This document shows, piece after piece, positions 53,549-54,847 of a stretch of 54,847 nt of DNA. The position numbers and the translations under genes were made by a program. Source of the stretch: an uncultured Oscillibacter sp. (GTDB taxonomy: Bacteria; Bacillota; Clostridia; Oscillospirales; Oscillospiraceae); assembly GCA_905234565.1 (NCBI GenBank), contig CAJOHW010000031.1, positions 1 through 54,847 of the forward strand. The letters are read 5' to 3'. Under the pieces are notes generated by a model. It worked only from the letters and a program-made list of their open reading frames with translations, was not told the origin of the DNA and did not search any database. The first letter of the stretch is position 1, and every line of letters starts with the position of its first letter.

Positions 53549-53624
53549 GATCCGGTAGCTCAGCAGGCAGAGCAACTGCCTTTTAAGCAGTGGGTCCGGG
53601 GTTCGAATCCCCGCCGGATCACCA
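53549..53624 (+). tRNA. tRNA-Lys (anticodon TTT)
   Basis: Acceptor stem GATCCGG/CCGGATC, anticodon loop CTTTTAA, T-arm CGGGG-TTCGAAT-CCCCG and encoded CCA. It is the last gene of the cluster and lies just upstream of decayed mobile-element sequence. tRNA-Lys 3' ends are frequent integration sites. Confidence 0.96.
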
Positions 53625-53627
53625 GAA

Positions 53628-53673
53628 AACGTTCCCGCAAGGCGCAAAAGCGGCGCTTTGCCGGAACGTTTTT
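53628..53673 (+). terminator. Terminator of the tRNA cluster
   Basis: AACGTTCC and GCAAGGCGC on the left pair with GCGCTTTGC and GGAACGTT on the right, followed by TTTT. It starts four bases after the tRNA-Lys CCA. Confidence 0.9.
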
Positions 53674-53973
53674 ATTTGTGTGTACTTTCTTGTGTTGAAC
53701 TGAGATCCTGCCCAAAGCCAGCCCTTTTCGGAGTGCGTACAGGTCAAAATACAGGTCAGACCGACGGAGCGGAAATAGAACTTTCTCCCCTTCTGCGGCT
53801 TTTGCGCTTATTCGTAGGCAAGCAAGGTTTCGGGATATCCTTTCCACCGAAACGCTTGTCAGGGGGCACCCCTGAAACCCCGGACCGGACACTTTCGCGT
53901 CCGGCCGAACGTGCCGTATACGGCGCGGCTTGCGCACGGAAACCGTACGCCTTATGATAAACGGCGGTCCAGC
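53674..53973. other. Region between the tRNA cluster and the DUF3987 remnant; no gene seen
   Basis: The 300 bases contain a short direct repeat ACAGGTCA (near 53738 and 53752) and otherwise unremarkable sequence. Reading frames here on the minus strand run into antisense tRNA and have no start signals. It may be the eroded end of an integrated element, but no integrase motif was found. Confidence 0.5.
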
Positions 53974-54780
53974 TTATGCCGGACCACCGTTTGTTGCCAT
54001 AGGGTTGATTGTCACTTTTTTCGTGGGCCGTCCTCCGGTTTTCCGCTCCTCCTCCCGGACAAAGCCCCGCTCTATGAGGATTTGGAAGGATGGCTGCATC
54101 TGGTCCACGGTCCGAAACTTGCCCTTGCAGAGATTGAATAAGTCCCGCTTGCTCAATTCTGACTTTCCACTCTCTGTAATCCGCCGCCACAGATACTTTG
54201 CGTCCTCATAACTCTCACTGGCTCCCATGACCTTGTATACCGCCTCCGCGTTCGCCGCCAGAAACTCCACAATCTTCACAGCGGCGCTCATCGTTTCCCC
54301 GGAGACGGGCAACCGAACGACTGCGCCGGGTTCCCTTTGCACGGTTCCCGCGTGTATCAGCGCGGCGATTCTGACACAGGCCCCCACCAGTTTCCCGCCC
54401 CAGTCCCGCATGAACTCCCATTCCGTTCCCAGCAGTTTTTCGATTTGAGACTGATAGTCTATGCGGATCATGTCCGCTTCGTCAGACAGGCGGATCATTC
54501 CACGCCCTGTATCTTCCAGTATCTGGCGGACAAACCGATAGTAATTTGCCTTTACGCCAGGGGGGATGGGAGGCGGGTCAACTTTCCGCCGTCCCACTTT
54601 GGAGCGGCACATGGCATACAGGAACCGCCCGCACATCCCTTTCCCCTTCAAAGTCGCATTCCCCATCAGGCCGGACAGCACTATCGGCTGAACTGTCAGG
54701 AGCATGGTCAGACGCGGCTTTGGGATGTAGTTGGAGTTCCGGGTGATACCCTTAACTTTTCCTGAATTGTACCCGCACTG
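53974..54780 (-). pseudogene. C-terminal fragment of a DUF3987 (phage/plasmid primase-helicase-like) protein
   Basis: The minus strand encodes ITRNSNYIPKPRLTMLLTVQ, then VLSGLMGNATLKGKGMCGRF, which are DUF3987 signatures, down to a C-terminal winged-helix-like part (LSKRDLFNLCKGKFRTVDQM...). Family proteins are about 450-800 residues; only about 265 are present. In the same frame a TGA stop lies directly upstream (54781-54783), and the preceding residues do not resemble the family. The fragment is therefore 5'-truncated and has no proper start. It probably represents a decayed integrated element. Confidence 0.72.
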
Positions 54781-54847
54781 TCATAAGTCTGCGATTATAG
54801 AGTCAATTTCAGACTGTTCAATACCGCATGAGGAAAGAATGTCAATT
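54781..54847 (-). CDS. C-terminal end of an unidentified reading frame, cut by the window edge
   Basis: The frame reads IDILSSCGIEQSEIDSIIADL then TGA, directly abutting the DUF3987 fragment in the same frame. It may be the true end of a neighbouring gene or part of the same degraded gene with an in-frame stop. Too little is visible to assign a family. Confidence 0.35.
   Translation of the reverse strand, partial: IDILSSCGIEQSEIDSIIADL

Noticed and set aside
53560..53937. Minus-strand protein ending RRGFEPRTHCLKGSCSAC
   Set aside because: That tail is the familiar antisense translation of a tRNA gene (tRNA-Lys here); there is no supported start.

Overview
The window is chromosomal DNA from a GC-rich Firmicute. 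The gene content suggests a gut-type clostridium of the Oscillospiraceae kind: MEP-pathway isoprenoid genes, KhpB/YidC/YidD/RnpA/RpmH, an SLH-domain surface protein, an LTA-synthase-like enzyme, ThiT with a TPP riboswitch, and near-consensus TTGACA/TATAAT promoters. The genus assignment is inference, because no 16S or 23S rRNA is present.

Layout. 1-940: end of an IS3-family element with a damaged orfB. 1029-3950: mgtE (Mg2+ transport) and a CLC transporter resembling the fluoride-type CLCs, both on the minus strand with good promoters. 4138-8978: a soluble hybrid histidine kinase with two receiver domains, then a PAS/degenerate-GGDEF/degenerate-EAL protein. 9014-16516: a long plus-strand run of pyrH, frr, uppS, cdsA, traX-like, an orphan MNT nucleotidyltransferase, dxr, rseP and ispG. 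It links UMP supply, ribosome recycling, isoprenoid precursors, undecaprenyl-PP and CDP-diacylglycerol, all feeding envelope synthesis. 16520-20590 (minus): the rpmH-rnpA-yidD-yidC-khpB block, followed by thiT with its own promoter, TPP riboswitch and attenuator.

20672-21247: two nearly identical tandem copies of a highly structured RNA of about 230 nt, each behind its own TTGACA-N17-TATAAT promoter. This is the strongest candidate for something unusual. 21328-25419 (minus): a secreted beta-lactamase-fold lipoprotein, a DUF4956 membrane protein and a frameshifted carbohydrate-binding secreted protein with a 16-residue Asn/Gln/Met/Pro repeat tail. 26032-29849 (plus): glycyl-tRNA synthetase and an LTA-synthase-like sulfatase-fold enzyme whose only well-placed start codon is ATT. 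29868-30395: a candidate small RNA of about 68 nt, a MITE-like element and the Toll/interleukin-1-receptor-domain gene that the element truncates.

31411-39739 (minus): uvrA, uvrB and radC, with relBE-type and PIN/AbrB-type toxin-antitoxin pairs, ybaK and a frameshifted EamA transporter between uvrA and uvrB. 39905-46297 (minus): an export operon of a double-coiled-coil HlyD/MacA-like adaptor, a MacB-type ABC ATPase and permease, and an SLH surface protein. A 97-bp tandem repeat sits inside the operon and a nested inverted repeat precedes it. 46619-47217: mazEF. 47379-51659: a large secreted protein with a transglutaminase-like domain and about ten beta repeats, broken by two compensating frameshifts. 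51820-52863: pta with its promoter. 53078-53624: tRNA genes Gly, Arg, His, Gln and Lys. The end holds a decayed DUF3987 (phage or plasmid primase-like) fragment downstream of tRNA-Lys.

All identifications are by reading motifs and composition. No database search was run.
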